This document shows, one piece after another, positions 20,198 through 31,439 of a stretch of 32,709 nucleotides of DNA (position 1 is its first letter; each line of letters starts with the position of its first letter). The DNA is from an uncultured Gammaproteobacteria bacterium. GTDB lineage: Bacteria > Pseudomonadota > Gammaproteobacteria > Pseudomonadales > Litorivicinaceae. The position numbers and the translations under genes are program-made. A model generated the notes under the pieces. The model saw only the letters and a program-made list of their open reading frames with translations, ran no database searches and was not told the DNA's origin. The DNA is taken from NCBI GenBank assembly GCA_937139465.1, contig CAKZQE010000285.1, positions 1 through 32,709 on the forward strand, given 5' to 3'.

Positions 20198-21622
20198 CTA
20201 CAGTAGGAAGTCCGTGGAGGGCTGGAACATGCGTTCAATGTCGTTGAGCTTGCGCTGGCTTTTTTCCGCGAGGAACACAATGACGTGATCGTTGGGCTCG
20301 ATAACGATGTAGTTATGGCCCATTAGCACTTGCTCGCCCCGAACGACGGCACCAATGGTGGCCCCGTCGGGCAGGTTAATGTTGTCGATGGTCTTGCCAA
20401 TCACCTTTGAACTTTTGGCGTCACCAACGGCGACCAGCTCCAGCGCTTCGGCCGCTCCGCGGCGTAGACTAAAGGCCTGCAGGATTTCCCCGCGACGCAC
20501 GTGGCGCAAGATGCTGCCAATGGTGGCCTGTTCAGGTGACACCGCGATATCAATCAGGCCGCCCTGAACCAGGTCCACGTAGGCAGCATTGTTAATGAGC
20601 GTCATGACTTTGCGCGCGCCCATTTTCTTAGCCAGCATCGAGGCCATGATGTTGGCTTCGTCAGAGTTCGTCACGGCGCAGAATACGTCGGTGTCTTGGA
20701 TGCCGCATTCCTCAAGCAACTTGGGGCTTGAAGCATCGCCGGTGTTGACCACGGTCTTGTTCAAGCGCTCGCTCAGTTCGCGATTCTTGTTGGCATCGCG
20801 CTCGATCAGTTGAACCCGGTATTTGCCTTCCAGGCGTGACGCCAGACGCGATCCGATGTTGCCGCCCCCGGCGATCAGGATGCGACGGTAAGGCTTATCG
20901 GTTTCCATTAGCTCGGCGGTGACGGCGCTGATGTCTTTGCGGTTGGCGATGAAAAAGACTTCATCATCGTGCTCGATGATGGTGTTGCCCTCGGGAATAA
21001 TGGGCCGGTCGCGGCGGTAAATGGCCGCAACGCGTGTATCAACGTCGGGCAGGTGGTCGGTCAGGTCAACCAAACGATGCCCCACCAAGGGCCCACCCGA
21101 GACCGCTTTTACGCACACCATTTGCGCGCGTCCGCCGGCGAAATCGCTGACCTGCAAGGTGCCGGGCTGACCCAACAATTTGACAATGTAGTCGGTGACT
21201 TCCGCTTCTGGGCTGATGCGCTCCTGAACCCACAGTCGGCCCAGTTTTGCGTGGGACGTGTCGGTCCAGGCTTCGTCCGGTTGGAAAACACGGGCCTCGA
21301 TGTCCGAGGTTAGGTATTCCGAGTTGCGCACGCGGGCGATCAGGCTGGGGGTGCGAAACAGGGCGCGCGCTAATTGGCAGGCAACCAGGTTCACTTCGTC
21401 GGAATTGGTGACCGCAATCACCAGTTCAGCGTCATCTACGCCGGCCGCTTCTAAGGTCGAGGGGCTGGATGCGTGGCCGACCACCGTGCGTACGTCCAGG
21501 TCCGGTAGGGATTTGAAGCGCAGGCGACTTTTATCAACCAAGGTGATGTCGTGCTGTTCAAAGGCCAGCCGATCGGCCAGGGTCGCGCCAACTTGTCCGG
21601 CGCCGAGGATCACGATTTTCAT
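20198..21622 (-). CDS. trkA: Trk potassium uptake regulator TrkA
   Basis: A 474-residue cytoplasmic RCK protein that forms a ring under TrkH and gates it in response to NAD(H)/ATP. Two tandem RCK_N/RCK_C units are visible. The first nucleotide loop is GAGQVG at 7-12, the second GGGNIG at 252-257, each followed by a strand ending in an acidic residue (VD, ERD). The length agrees with the family (E. coli 458). Its ATG overlaps the rsmB stop by four bases, and trkH follows two bases after its own stop, giving a coupled rsmB-trkA-trkH run. Confidence 0.97.
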   Translation of the reverse strand: MKIVILGAGQVGATLADRLAFEQHDITLVDKSRLRFKSLPDLDVRTVVGHASSPSTLEAAGVDDAELVIAVTNSDEVNLVACQLARALFRTPSLIARVRNSEYLTSDIEARVFQPDEAWTDTSHAKLGRLWVQERISPEAEVTDYIVKLLGQPGTLQVSDFAGGRAQMVCVKAVSGGPLVGHRLVDLTDHLPDVDTRVAAIYRRDRPIIPEGNTIIEHDDEVFFIANRKDISAVTAELMETDKPYRRILIAGGGNIGSRLASRLEGKYRVQLIERDANKNRELSERLNKTVVNTGDASSPKLLEECGIQDTDVFCAVTNSDEANIMASMLAKKMGARKVMTLINNAAYVDLVQGGLIDIAVSPEQATIGSILRHVRRGEILQAFSLRRGAAEALELVAVGDAKSSKVIGKTIDNINLPDGATIGAVVRGEQVLMGHNYIVIEPNDHVIVFLAEKSQRKLNDIERMFQPSTDFLL

Positions 21623-22932
21623 GGGCGTTGCTCTGAAATTTCGGGCGATTTAAGCAAAACCGCGTAGTAGAAGCCATCGACATCGGCCGGCCCAGGCAGA
21701 ATTTGCGTGCCGTGTGGCTGTGGGAGGCCGCCGGGAATATCGCAGTCCCCCGGGGTAGCATCGGGCGTCTGGGCGATGAAGGCTGCGACGACGGCGTCGT
21801 TTTCAATCGGCAGCACGCTACAGGTCACGTAGACAAGTCGGCCCCCGGGGGCCAGGTTGCCCCAAAGGTTTTGCAGGATGCGCAGCGACAGCGCGGCATT
21901 GGCGGCGATGTCCTCCGGCTCCCGGGCCAGGCGAATATCCGGATGGCGCCGGATAACGCCGGTGCCCGAGCACGGCGCATCGACCAAGATGCGGTCAAAG
22001 GTGCCGTCAAGCGGCGCCGAGGCGTCGCGGCACTCGACACGGGCAGTGAAGCCAAGGCGCTCGAGGTTCTCGTGAACGCGCCCCAGGCGTGACTCGGCGC
22101 TGTCGATGGCCAGGCAGTCAATGTCTGCGGTTTCCAACAGGTGGCCGGTTTTTCCCCCCGGCGCCGCGCAGGCGTCGAGCACACGGTCACCGTCACGCAC
22201 TTGCATCAATCCAGCGGCCCACTGCGCCGAGGTGTCTTGAACGCTGGCGGCTCCGTTCATGAAGCCGGGCAACCGGCCAACACTGGTCGGCTCGGCCAAC
22301 ACGACCGCGTCGGGTCCTGCGCCGGCTGTGGCCTTCAGGTTGGCCGCGTCGAGCTTGCCGAGGTACTCATCACGGGTGCCCTGGCGGCGATTAACCCGCA
22401 GCACCATGGCAGCGCGTTGATTGTTGGCGGCGAACACCTGCTCGGCTCGCTCCGGCCATGCGTCACGAATGGCATCGATCAGCCATCTAGGGTGGTTGTA
22501 CTTGGCGACGTCGTCGGGCTTGTGCATGCTCCAGCGCGCGGTTTCACGCAGGTAATTTCGTAAGACGCCGTTGATCAGGCCGCGCGCCCACGGGCGTTTG
22601 AGGCGCTTGGATAGGGCAACGGTCTCGGTCACCACGGCATACTGGGCTTGGCGGCTGTGTGCGAGCTGGGCCAAGCCAGTCAGCAACAGGGTGCGCACGA
22701 TTTGATCTTTTTCACGCAGCGGCTTGGGCATCAAGCCCACCAAGATCGCGTCTAGGTGGAACCAGTGGCGGGCGGTGATGGACGCGATCATCCGGGCCAG
22801 CGATCGCTCGGCCGGGGCCAAGGATTCCGGCGCCATTTTGGCCAGGTTCGCGTCCAGCGATCCTTGGCCTCGAATCACCGCATCGAGGGCATTCAGTGCC
22901 AGCCACCGTGCTGGTTGGTTGTTGTTACTCAT
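21619..22932 (-). CDS. rsmB: 16S rRNA (cytosine967-C5)-methyltransferase
   Basis: A 437-residue RsmB (Sun/Fmu) that methylates C967 of 16S rRNA. An N-terminal NusB-like RNA-binding domain (residues about 5-140) is followed by the Rossmann methyltransferase domain. SAM motif I is LDACAAPGGKT (252-262). Motif IV DAPCSGTG (318-325) and motif VI TCS (370-372) provide the two conserved cysteines (C321 and C371) of the m5C mechanism. It overlaps the fmt stop by eight bases (22925-22932). The def-fmt-rsmB order is widely conserved. Confidence 0.97.
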   Translation of the reverse strand: MSNNNQPARWLALNALDAVIRGQGSLDANLAKMAPESLAPAERSLARMIASITARHWFHLDAILVGLMPKPLREKDQIVRTLLLTGLAQLAHSRQAQYAVVTETVALSKRLKRPWARGLINGVLRNYLRETARWSMHKPDDVAKYNHPRWLIDAIRDAWPERAEQVFAANNQRAAMVLRVNRRQGTRDEYLGKLDAANLKATAGAGPDAVVLAEPTSVGRLPGFMNGAASVQDTSAQWAAGLMQVRDGDRVLDACAAPGGKTGHLLETADIDCLAIDSAESRLGRVHENLERLGFTARVECRDASAPLDGTFDRILVDAPCSGTGVIRRHPDIRLAREPEDIAANAALSLRILQNLWGNLAPGGRLVYVTCSVLPIENDAVVAAFIAQTPDATPGDCDIPGGLPQPHGTQILPGPADVDGFYYAVLLKSPEISEQRP

Positions 22933-23845
22933 GGGGCTGTAAAAACTCGCCAGCCGTTAACCGCTGGGCGTTCAGCACGTCTACGATGGATTGCGCGGTC
23001 GATCCGGCAAACTGCCATTGGGTCACGCGGATGGCGCCATCACTGCAACCGACAGTGCCGTCCGGGCCGAGCTGCCCTGGCGCGAGGCCGGTGGTTGCGG
23101 CCAGTTCAGCGCGCAGCAGCTTGACGCGACCCAAGGAACCGTCGATCCAGGCACCGGGCCATGGGTTGAAGGCGTGAATGTTGCGAACGACCTGATCACG
23201 GGGCTGGGTGAAGTCGACGCGGGCCTCGGCTTTGGTGATTTTTGCGGCGTACTCGACGCCATCGCTGCGCTGGCTAACGCCAGGTGCCCCCGCTTGCAGG
23301 TCGGCCCAATGGGCTTTCAGCAGTGGCCAACCCATGGCGGCCAGTCGATCGTGCAGGTCCGCGGTGGTGTCGGTGGGGCTGATGGGTGTGCGCATCTCGC
23401 CAATTACAGGCCCCGTGTCCAGGCCAAGTTCCATCCGCATCAAATCGACGCCGGTTTCCGCGTCCCCAGATTGAATCGCCCGCTGAATCGGCGCCGCGCC
23501 GCGCCACCTGGGCAGCAGCGAGGCATGCAGGTTGACGCAACCGAGTCTAAAGCCGTCGATGATCGGCGCCGGTAGCAGCAGCCCGTAAGCGGCCACAATG
23601 AGCAAATCGGCGCCCGAGTCCAGCAGGCAGTGCCGGTCGCCTTCGTCTTTGAAGTTCACCGGCTGGTGGACAGGTAGTTGGTGTTCCAGCGCGAGTCGCT
23701 TAACCGGGCTGGGCGTTAGTTTGCGCCCGCGACCTGCGGGTCGGTCGGGCTGTGTCCAAACCCCAACGACGTCGACGTTATGTTCGATTAACCCAGCTAG
23801 CGCAGGCACGGCGAAATCCGGCGTACCGGCGTATGCAACGCGCAT
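22925..23845 (-). CDS. fmt: Methionyl-tRNA formyltransferase
   Basis: A 306-residue Fmt that formylates initiator Met-tRNA using 10-formyl-tetrahydrofolate. The N-terminal formyltransferase domain has GTPDFAVP (7-14), the catalytic N-L-H pattern NLHASLLPRWRGAAPI (105-120) and the catalytic Asp in GLDTGP (141-146). The C-terminal OB-like tRNA-binding domain follows (about 205-306). The ATG overlaps the def stop by one base (TAATG). The length is normal. Confidence 0.97.
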   Translation of the reverse strand: MRVAYAGTPDFAVPALAGLIEHNVDVVGVWTQPDRPAGRGRKLTPSPVKRLALEHQLPVHQPVNFKDEGDRHCLLDSGADLLIVAAYGLLLPAPIIDGFRLGCVNLHASLLPRWRGAAPIQRAIQSGDAETGVDLMRMELGLDTGPVIGEMRTPISPTDTTADLHDRLAAMGWPLLKAHWADLQAGAPGVSQRSDGVEYAAKITKAEARVDFTQPRDQVVRNIHAFNPWPGAWIDGSLGRVKLLRAELAATTGLAPGQLGPDGTVGCSDGAIRVTQWQFAGSTAQSIVDVLNAQRLTAGEFLQPHE

Positions 23846-24357
23846 TATGCGCGCTGTTCCAGTCGATGCTGTTTTTCCAGCTTGCGGCGGATTCGGTCAC
23901 GCTTGAGGTTTGACAGGTAGTCGACAAACAGTTTGCCGGCGAGATGGTCGCATTCGTGCTGGATGCACACCGCCAACAACCCCTCGGCCTTCATCTCAAA
24001 GGCTTGGCCGTCACGGTCCAGCGCCTTGATGTGAACTTCGGCCGGTCGCGTCACGTCTTCGTAGTAACCGGGCACTGAAAGGCACCCTTCTTTGTAGGAT
24101 TCAAGCTCATCGGTGAGCGGGGTTAGCTCGGGATTGATGAACACCAGGGGCTGATCGCGTTCGTCACTGACGTCGATCACAACTACGCGCACATGGCGAT
24201 CGACCTGCGACGCGGCCAGACCGATGCCCTCGGCGGCGTACATGGTTTCGGTCATGTCATCCACCAGAGTCTGAATGCCCGCGTCCACCTGTTGGACGGG
24301 TTTAGCCACCGTACGCAATCGTTTATCAGGGAACTCAAGAATATTCAGTAGCGCCAT
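23845..24357 (-). CDS. def: Peptide deformylase
   Basis: A 170-residue metal-dependent deformylase that removes the N-formyl group from nascent proteins. All three active-site motifs are intact: GIGLAASQ (44-51), EGCLS (90-94, metal-binding Cys) and HECDH (134-138, metal-binding His residues and catalytic Glu). I chose ATG at 24357 because [15 protein letters not shown] aligns with known deformylase starts; the frame stays open upstream to a TTG at 24375, six codons further. A GAGG lies about ten bases before the ATG. It is the first gene of def-fmt-rsmB-trkA-trkH and divergent from the LysM gene. Confidence 0.97.
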   Translation of the reverse strand: MALLNILEFPDKRLRTVAKPVQQVDAGIQTLVDDMTETMYAAEGIGLAASQVDRHVRVVVIDVSDERDQPLVFINPELTPLTDELESYKEGCLSVPGYYEDVTRPAEVHIKALDRDGQAFEMKAEGLLAVCIQHECDHLAGKLFVDYLSNLKRDRIRRKLEKQHRLEQRA

Positions 24358-24447
24358 CAGTACTATGCCTCGCAAAAGGAACTTTCAAAATCTTCGACTA
24401 ATCTTAACACGTAGTCCGCCGTTTTAAGGCGCAACAAGGATTGTCAC

Positions 24448-25461
24448 ATGAGTTTTAAAGGCTGGGCCCTGGCTGGTTTATTGGCCCTTGGTGGTTGGGC
24501 GGTGGCGGATACGCCCGTGCGTTCGGACCACCCTGAAACCTATCGCGTGATCAAAGGCGACACGTTGTGGGACATTTCTGCGCGCTTTTTGAACTCGCCC
24601 TGGCTGTGGCCCGAAATCTGGCAGGCCAACCCGGACATTGCTAACCCACACCTAATTTACCCAGGTGATTTGGTGCGATTGGTCTACGTCAATGGGGTGC
24701 CGCGGCTGGTGGTGGATCGCAATCAAATTATTAAGCTGTCGCCCACTGCACGCCCGCAGCCCCTGGCTGGTGCGATACCGACCTTGCCGCTTAGCGTGAT
24801 CGGGCCGTACCTAAGCGGCAATCAAATGGTGGCGGCAGGGGAGTTGGACGCGTCGCCTTATGTTTTGGCCCAGCGCGACGGCAAGATCTTGTCGACGGAT
24901 AACGATGTGGCCTACGCCCGTGGCGAGGCCGTGTATGGCCTGGAGCACTACGGACTTTATCGCAAAGGGCGAACCTTTATTGATGAGGCGACCGGCGACG
25001 TGCTGGGGATCGAAGCCATCGCCGTTGGTCGTGCCAGCGTCGTTAATCGCGATGCCGGATTGACCCGTGTGCGGCTGCATGACTCGGTACGCGAGGTGCG
25101 GGCCGCGGATCGTTTGCTGCCACTGCCGCCGGCCTTGAGCAGCGATTTTGTGCCGTCGGCACCGCCGCCGGGCATGACGGGTTCGATTTTATCCGTTGTC
25201 GACGGTGTCCAGCAGGTCGGTCAGTATGACGTGGTCATCGTCGACCGCGGCCGCCGCGACGGCATGGTCGCTGGCAATGTGTTGTCGATCCAGCGTGAGG
25301 GCGCGCAGGTGCTGGATCCCGTCAGCGGTGAAACGGTCCAGCTTCCCAACGAGCGCAGTGGATTAATGATGGTATTTCGTGTGTTCGACCGGCTTAGCTA
25401 CGCCCTGGTCGTGCAGGCGGACCGTGCCATGCGGGTGGGTGATCCCCTGTCATCCCCCTAG
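24448..25461 (+). CDS. Secreted LysM-domain protein
   Basis: A 337-residue protein of undetermined role. A signal peptide (residues 1-20, ending AVA) predicts export to the periplasm. One LysM peptidoglycan-binding motif follows (about 32-79: YRVIKGDTLWDIS, then NPHLIYPGDLVRL). The remainder is a low-homology beta-rich region with no catalytic motif that I recognise. AAGGA precedes the ATG. LysM proteins in this position, divergent from def and upstream of dprA, are a conserved feature of Pseudomonas-type genomes (as I recall, PA0020). A role at the cell wall is inferred from the LysM domain only. Confidence 0.85.
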   Translation: MSFKGWALAGLLALGGWAVADTPVRSDHPETYRVIKGDTLWDISARFLNSPWLWPEIWQANPDIANPHLIYPGDLVRLVYVNGVPRLVVDRNQIIKLSPTARPQPLAGAIPTLPLSVIGPYLSGNQMVAAGELDASPYVLAQRDGKILSTDNDVAYARGEAVYGLEHYGLYRKGRTFIDEATGDVLGIEAIAVGRASVVNRDAGLTRVRLHDSVREVRAADRLLPLPPALSSDFVPSAPPPGMTGSILSVVDGVQQVGQYDVVIVDRGRRDGMVAGNVLSIQREGAQVLDPVSGETVQLPNERSGLMMVFRVFDRLSYALVVQADRAMRVGDPLSSP

Positions 25462-25477
25462 TTTGATGGTGCGTTAC

Positions 25478-25496
25478 GTCAGCCGAGGCTGACTTT
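25478..25496 (+). terminator. Weak hairpin between the LysM gene and dprA
   Basis: GTCAGC (25478-25483) and GCTGAC (25488-25493) form a six-base stem with a CGAG loop, followed by only three T residues. It may act as an attenuator or weak terminator 17 bases after the LysM gene stop; the short T tract makes it doubtful. Confidence 0.3.
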
Positions 25497-25564
25497 GAGG
25501 TCGGCGGATGCCTACATCGGTGTCCCCGGCCTTTTTTCTGTCTGCGGCATGGCGACACTGGGGC

Positions 25565-26569
25565 ATGAATCTTCAGCACTGGTGGCAAATCAATCGGGTG
25601 CGTGGGCTCAACGCCCATGTCCTTTATCAACTGACTCAATGCAGCTCGGACCCTCGGGACTGGGTGGAGGGGGCCGGTGGGCGGCTGCCGGGCCTGAGTC
25701 GCGCGGGGCTGATGGCGGCGTTGCGTGCCGACTCGTTGGAGCCGGACAACCCTGCCGGGGACCAGCTAATTCGCTGCATTGATCCGCACTACCCGGCGGC
25801 GCTGTGGGCCTTGCCGGATCCGCCGAAACAACTGTGGGTGCGTGGCAATGCGTCGCTACTCAATCAACCAATGAGTGCGATTGTGGGTTCGCGGGATGCC
25901 AGTGTGGACGGTCGTGCGTTGGCGTTTGCCGCGGCCAAAGCCGCTCGCCAGCAGGGTCACGTTGTCATCAGTGGCGGTGCCCGGGGGATTGACGCGGCGG
26001 CCCATGCCGGGGCGCTTGATGCCACGGTAGCCGTGATGGGCGGCGGGCTTGAACGCCAACACCCGCGTGAGTGTTGGCCGCTGTTTGCGCAGATAGTGAA
26101 GCAGGGCGCTTTGATCAGTGAAGTGCCTGCGAGTACTCCGCCCAAGGCTGGCCTATTTCCGCGGCGCAATCGGATCATTGCCGCGCTGTGCGAGCGGCTG
26201 CTCGTGGTGCAGGGCGGTGTTTCCAGCGGCTCATTGATTACTGCGCGAATGGCGCTGTCGATGGACCGGGAGATTTGGGCCGTACCTGGCAGCCCGCTGT
26301 TGCATCAAGCGGCCGGGCCCAATGGGCTGATCCGTGATGGTGCTCAGGTCTGGCTGGCCGACTCGTGCTGGGGTCACTTGGAACTAACCCATCACCAGCC
26401 AGAGTGCGAGCTCGGTCATGCGCTGGGCGAAAAGGCCCATAGCGTTCCCGAGCTTGCGCAGGCCTTGGGCTGGACTCAACCCCGTGTGCTGGCGCGCTTG
26501 ACGACGCTCAAGCTGCAGGGGCGGGTGAGCACCTGTGCTGGGCGTTACCGTTGGAAATATTCCGATTGA
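25565..26569 (+). CDS. dprA: DNA-processing protein DprA
   Basis: About 334 residues from the ATG at 25565. DprA (Smf) binds incoming single-stranded DNA during natural transformation and loads RecA; in non-competent species its role is less clear. The Rossmann-like core is complete: GSR (108-110), SGGARGID (136-143), FPRRNRIIA (198-206), SGSLITA (221-227) and PGS (241-243). A C-terminal winged-helix segment with the pattern LGWTQPRVLARLTTLKLQG follows. The frame is open upstream to an ATG at 25508 (353 residues). I prefer 25565 because the N-terminal NLQHWWQINRVRGLN fits the W-x-x-L-x-x-VPGLG start of the family. No strong ribosome-binding site marks either start. Confidence 0.93.
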   Translation: MNLQHWWQINRVRGLNAHVLYQLTQCSSDPRDWVEGAGGRLPGLSRAGLMAALRADSLEPDNPAGDQLIRCIDPHYPAALWALPDPPKQLWVRGNASLLNQPMSAIVGSRDASVDGRALAFAAAKAARQQGHVVISGGARGIDAAAHAGALDATVAVMGGGLERQHPRECWPLFAQIVKQGALISEVPASTPPKAGLFPRRNRIIAALCERLLVVQGGVSSGSLITARMALSMDREIWAVPGSPLLHQAAGPNGLIRDGAQVWLADSCWGHLELTHHQPECELGHALGEKAHSVPELAQALGWTQPRVLARLTTLKLQGRVSTCAGRYRWKYSD

Positions 26570-26588
26570 ACGCCGTATGATTCCCGCC

Positions 26589-28875
<2,287 letters not shown>

Positions 28876-28927
28876 ACGCCTAAACTGTTGGCCTTTTGCG
28901 CTTATGCTCAGTAAGCCAAGGACAGAT

Positions 28928-30064
28928 ATGACCAAGCGAATCGGCGTGGTTGGCGGTGGCCAACTTGCTCGCATGCTCCAGCCGGAAGTAACCGCGCTGG
29001 GCGCAACCCTCACCGTGCTTGACCCCGATGCCCACGCACCGGCCTGCGCTAACGCCGATGCGAATGTGCTTGGGGGTTACCACGACGAAAAAGCTATTTT
29101 TGAACTCGCCTCACGGGTCGATGTGATCACGGTCGAACTGGAGGACGTGGGTGTCGAGGCCTTGGCCCGGGTCCGCGATGCCGGCACGCCGGTCTATCCT
29201 GCTCCCGAACTGATTGCCCTGATCCGTGACAAGCTGACCCAGAAGCAAGCTTATGAGCGCCTTGGGATTCCGACGGCACCCTTCGTGGAGGTCGCGCCGG
29301 ATGATCCGCAAGCCTTCGATAATTTCGGCTACCCCTTGGTTCAGAAAACCCGCACGGGCGGCTATGACGGCCGCGGTGTGGTGGTGATGGACTCCTCTGC
29401 AGACTACGCCAACCGTTTGGATGCTCCATCTTTTGTGGAAGCGAAAGTCGATGCCCGGATGGAGCTGGCGGTCATGGTTGCCCGCGGCCCAAACGGTGAA
29501 TGTGCCGTCTTTGAGCCGGTAGAAATGGTGGTGGACCCCGACCTGAACTTGCTTGATCTGCTGCTGACGCCTGCGCGGATTAGCGATGAGCTGCGTGACA
29601 GCGCCAAGGCGTTGGCCGAGCGAGTCATCACTGAACTTGAGGGCGTGGGCTTATTCGGGGTGGAGCTATTTGTCACCCACAAGGATGCGCTACTGGTTAA
29701 CGAAATTGCCCCGCGCGCCCACAACTCGGGTCATCACAGCATCGAGGCCTGCCAGACCAGCCAGTTCGGCCAACAGGCGCGATTACTGCTTGGGCTGCCC
29801 CTGGGCACCACCGACCAGCCCAAGCCGGCGGCGCTGGTTAACCTAATTGGCGCACCCGGCTTCCAGGGCGAGACCGTCGCCGAAGGGTTGGCCGACGCCC
29901 TCGCGATTCCCGGCGTGACGGTGCATCTTTACGGCAAAACTGAATGCCGTCCGGGTCGAAAAATGGGCCATTTCAGCGTCGTCGCTGAGACCGTAACTGA
30001 GGTCCTTGCGAATGCCCGAGCGGCCAAGCGAGCCCTGAGCATCAAAGGAAAACAGGCACTATGA
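28928..30064 (+). CDS. purK: 5-(carboxyamino)imidazole ribonucleotide synthase
   Basis: A 378-residue ATP-grasp enzyme that makes N5-CAIR from AIR, bicarbonate and ATP in purine synthesis. The N-terminus [17 protein letters not shown] is diagnostic. The ATP-grasp region includes [11 protein letters not shown] and, near residue 255-270, [18 protein letters not shown], containing metal and substrate contacts. I chose ATG at 28928, with AAGGA five bases upstream; an ATG eight codons earlier (28904) lacks support. It overlaps purE by four bases. A 52-base gap separates it from aroE, with no promoter I can identify confidently. Confidence 0.97.
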   Translation: MTKRIGVVGGGQLARMLQPEVTALGATLTVLDPDAHAPACANADANVLGGYHDEKAIFELASRVDVITVELEDVGVEALARVRDAGTPVYPAPELIALIRDKLTQKQAYERLGIPTAPFVEVAPDDPQAFDNFGYPLVQKTRTGGYDGRGVVVMDSSADYANRLDAPSFVEAKVDARMELAVMVARGPNGECAVFEPVEMVVDPDLNLLDLLLTPARISDELRDSAKALAERVITELEGVGLFGVELFVTHKDALLVNEIAPRAHNSGHHSIEACQTSQFGQQARLLLGLPLGTTDQPKPAALVNLIGAPGFQGETVAEGLADALAIPGVTVHLYGKTECRPGRKMGHFSVVAETVTEVLANARAAKRALSIKGKQAL

Positions 30065-30564
30065 AGCAAGTAGGAATCATCATGGGCAGCGACAGTGACC
30101 TGCCGGTCATGCGAGCTGCCGCTGAAGTGTTGACGGATTTTGGCGTCGAGTTTGAGCTGACGATCGTCTCGGCCCACCGCACGCCGGACCGTATGGTCAA
30201 TTACGCGCGTTCGGCTGCCGAGCGCGGCCTAAAGGCAATCATCGCCGGTGCTGGTGGCGCGGCGCATTTGCCGGGCATGGTCGCGGCGATGACCACGGTG
30301 CCAGTGATTGGTGTGCCGGTGAATATCACCGCCATGCAGGGCCAGGACAGCCTGATGAGCATCGTTCAGATGCCCAAGGGCATTCCGGTGGCGACGGTGG
30401 CCATTGATAACTCCGCCAATGCGGCATTGCTGGCCTTGCGTATCATCGGCGCGTTCGATTCGGTCGTGCAAACGAAGCTGGCGCATCACTTGGCTGACAT
30501 GGAAGCGCAGGTAATTCAAAAAGCAGCCCGGGTGGCTGAGGAATTTGGCGCCGTCTCCCTGTGA
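30061..30564 (+). CDS. purE: N5-carboxyaminoimidazole ribonucleotide mutase
   Basis: A 167-residue class I PurE, which rearranges N5-CAIR to CAIR, the step after PurK. The active-site signature GSDSD is at 9-13, followed by SAHRTPDRM (37-45) with the conserved His, and [12 protein letters not shown]. The length is usual. The ATG overlaps the purK stop (ATGA), so the consecutive enzymes are translated together. In many genomes the order is purE-purK; here purK comes first. Confidence 0.97.
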   Translation: MKQVGIIMGSDSDLPVMRAAAEVLTDFGVEFELTIVSAHRTPDRMVNYARSAAERGLKAIIAGAGGAAHLPGMVAAMTTVPVIGVPVNITAMQGQDSLMSIVQMPKGIPVATVAIDNSANAALLALRIIGAFDSVVQTKLAHHLADMEAQVIQKAARVAEEFGAVSL

Positions 30565-30596
30565 TCCGCTGCCGTCCCTAAAAGGTAACCTGTGAC

Positions 30597-31439
30597 ATGC
30601 TGTCCCCCGAACTGAACGAGCGCTTGCTGGCGCTGCTGGATCGAATCGAACCCATCCTGCCGCCGCGTTTTGACCCCATCGATTTTGATCAGATCAAGGC
30701 TGTCCGCTATCAGGCCGCGGGGGCCGGCGGCGGTCTGGTTCCGATCGATGCGGCGCTGGATCAACGATTCAGCGATTTGCTAGCGATGGAGCGGCAGCAA
30801 CAGCACTTCCGAGCCAATGCTGAACTGTTTCTGAAGGGCTGGCCAAGCAACCATGTGCTGCTTTGGGGCGCCCGGGGCACCGGTAAAAGCTCACTGGTGC
30901 GGGCGATGCTGACGGACTACCACGGCCGCGGCCTGCGGCTGATCGAGTTTGCTAAGGCCGACCTGAACCGTTTGCCGCAGGTGCTCTCCACCTTGGCGGA
31001 TTTGCCCTATCACTTTGTGGTGTTCTGCGATGACCTCTCGTTTGAATCCGGCGACACCGGGTATCAAGCTCTGAAAACGGTGCTTGAGGGGTCCATGGCG
31101 GGTGTCCCACAGAATTTGATGGTGGTGGCCACGTCAAACCGTAAGCACCTGGTGCCGGAGCCTGCCGCGGACAACTTGGCGTCCGCTGGAAACGTGGTGG
31201 ACGGCGGCGAAGTGCATTTGGCCGACAGCATCAACGAGCGCATTGCGCTGGCGGACCGGTTTGGCCTCAGCCTGAGCTTCTATCAGTATTCGCAGCCGGA
31301 CTACCTAGCGATTTGCCGCCACGCCTATGCGACGCTTGCTCAGCAGGTGAACGAAGCCTTGCCGGAGTTTGACGAGCAAATGGCCATCGAAGCCAGCCGT
31401 TTTGCGATTGACCGAGGCGGCCGCGGTGGTCGCGTCGCC
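30597..31439 (+). CDS. DUF815 family AAA-type ATPase, C-terminus lost at the junction
   Basis: 281 credible residues of an uncharacterised P-loop ATPase of the DUF815 family. Walker A is GARGTGKSS at 91-99 and Walker B VVFCDDLSFE at 141-150; the sensor-like segment VVATSNRKHLVPE (176-188) and the LSFYQYSQPDYL region match the family. Native proteins continue a few residues past the GR-x-GRVA segment, typically with a Trp-Gln-Phe stretch. Here the frame instead runs into low-complexity sequence ending at a chance stop (31616). The gene is therefore truncated at its very end where bacterial sequence stops (between about 31416 and 31439). It is 32 bases after purE and may be co-transcribed. Function is unknown; it has been called an ATPase on motif grounds only. 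Confidence 0.85.
31416..31439. other. Probable chimeric junction, bacterial to algal DNA
   Basis: About 24 bases here encode expected residues of both neighbours. Read plus, they end the DUF815 protein as RGGRGGRVA; read minus, they continue the TauE/SafE-like protein as GDATTAAA. Each protein family fit stops on the far side of this stretch. That pattern suits an assembly overlap of short shared GC-rich sequence. Confidence 0.75.

Noticed and set aside
31305-31415. The TauE/SafE-like frame continuing left of the junction to a stop at 31305
   Set aside because: Those codons are the reverse complement of the DUF815 gene; the translation loses all membrane-protein character after about 31416.
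31417-31424. GCGGCCGC (a NotI site) at the junction as evidence of a cloning-vector join
   Set aside because: The bases are expected codons of both flanking genes, there is no vector or linker sequence beside it, and such sites arise readily in GC-rich DNA.
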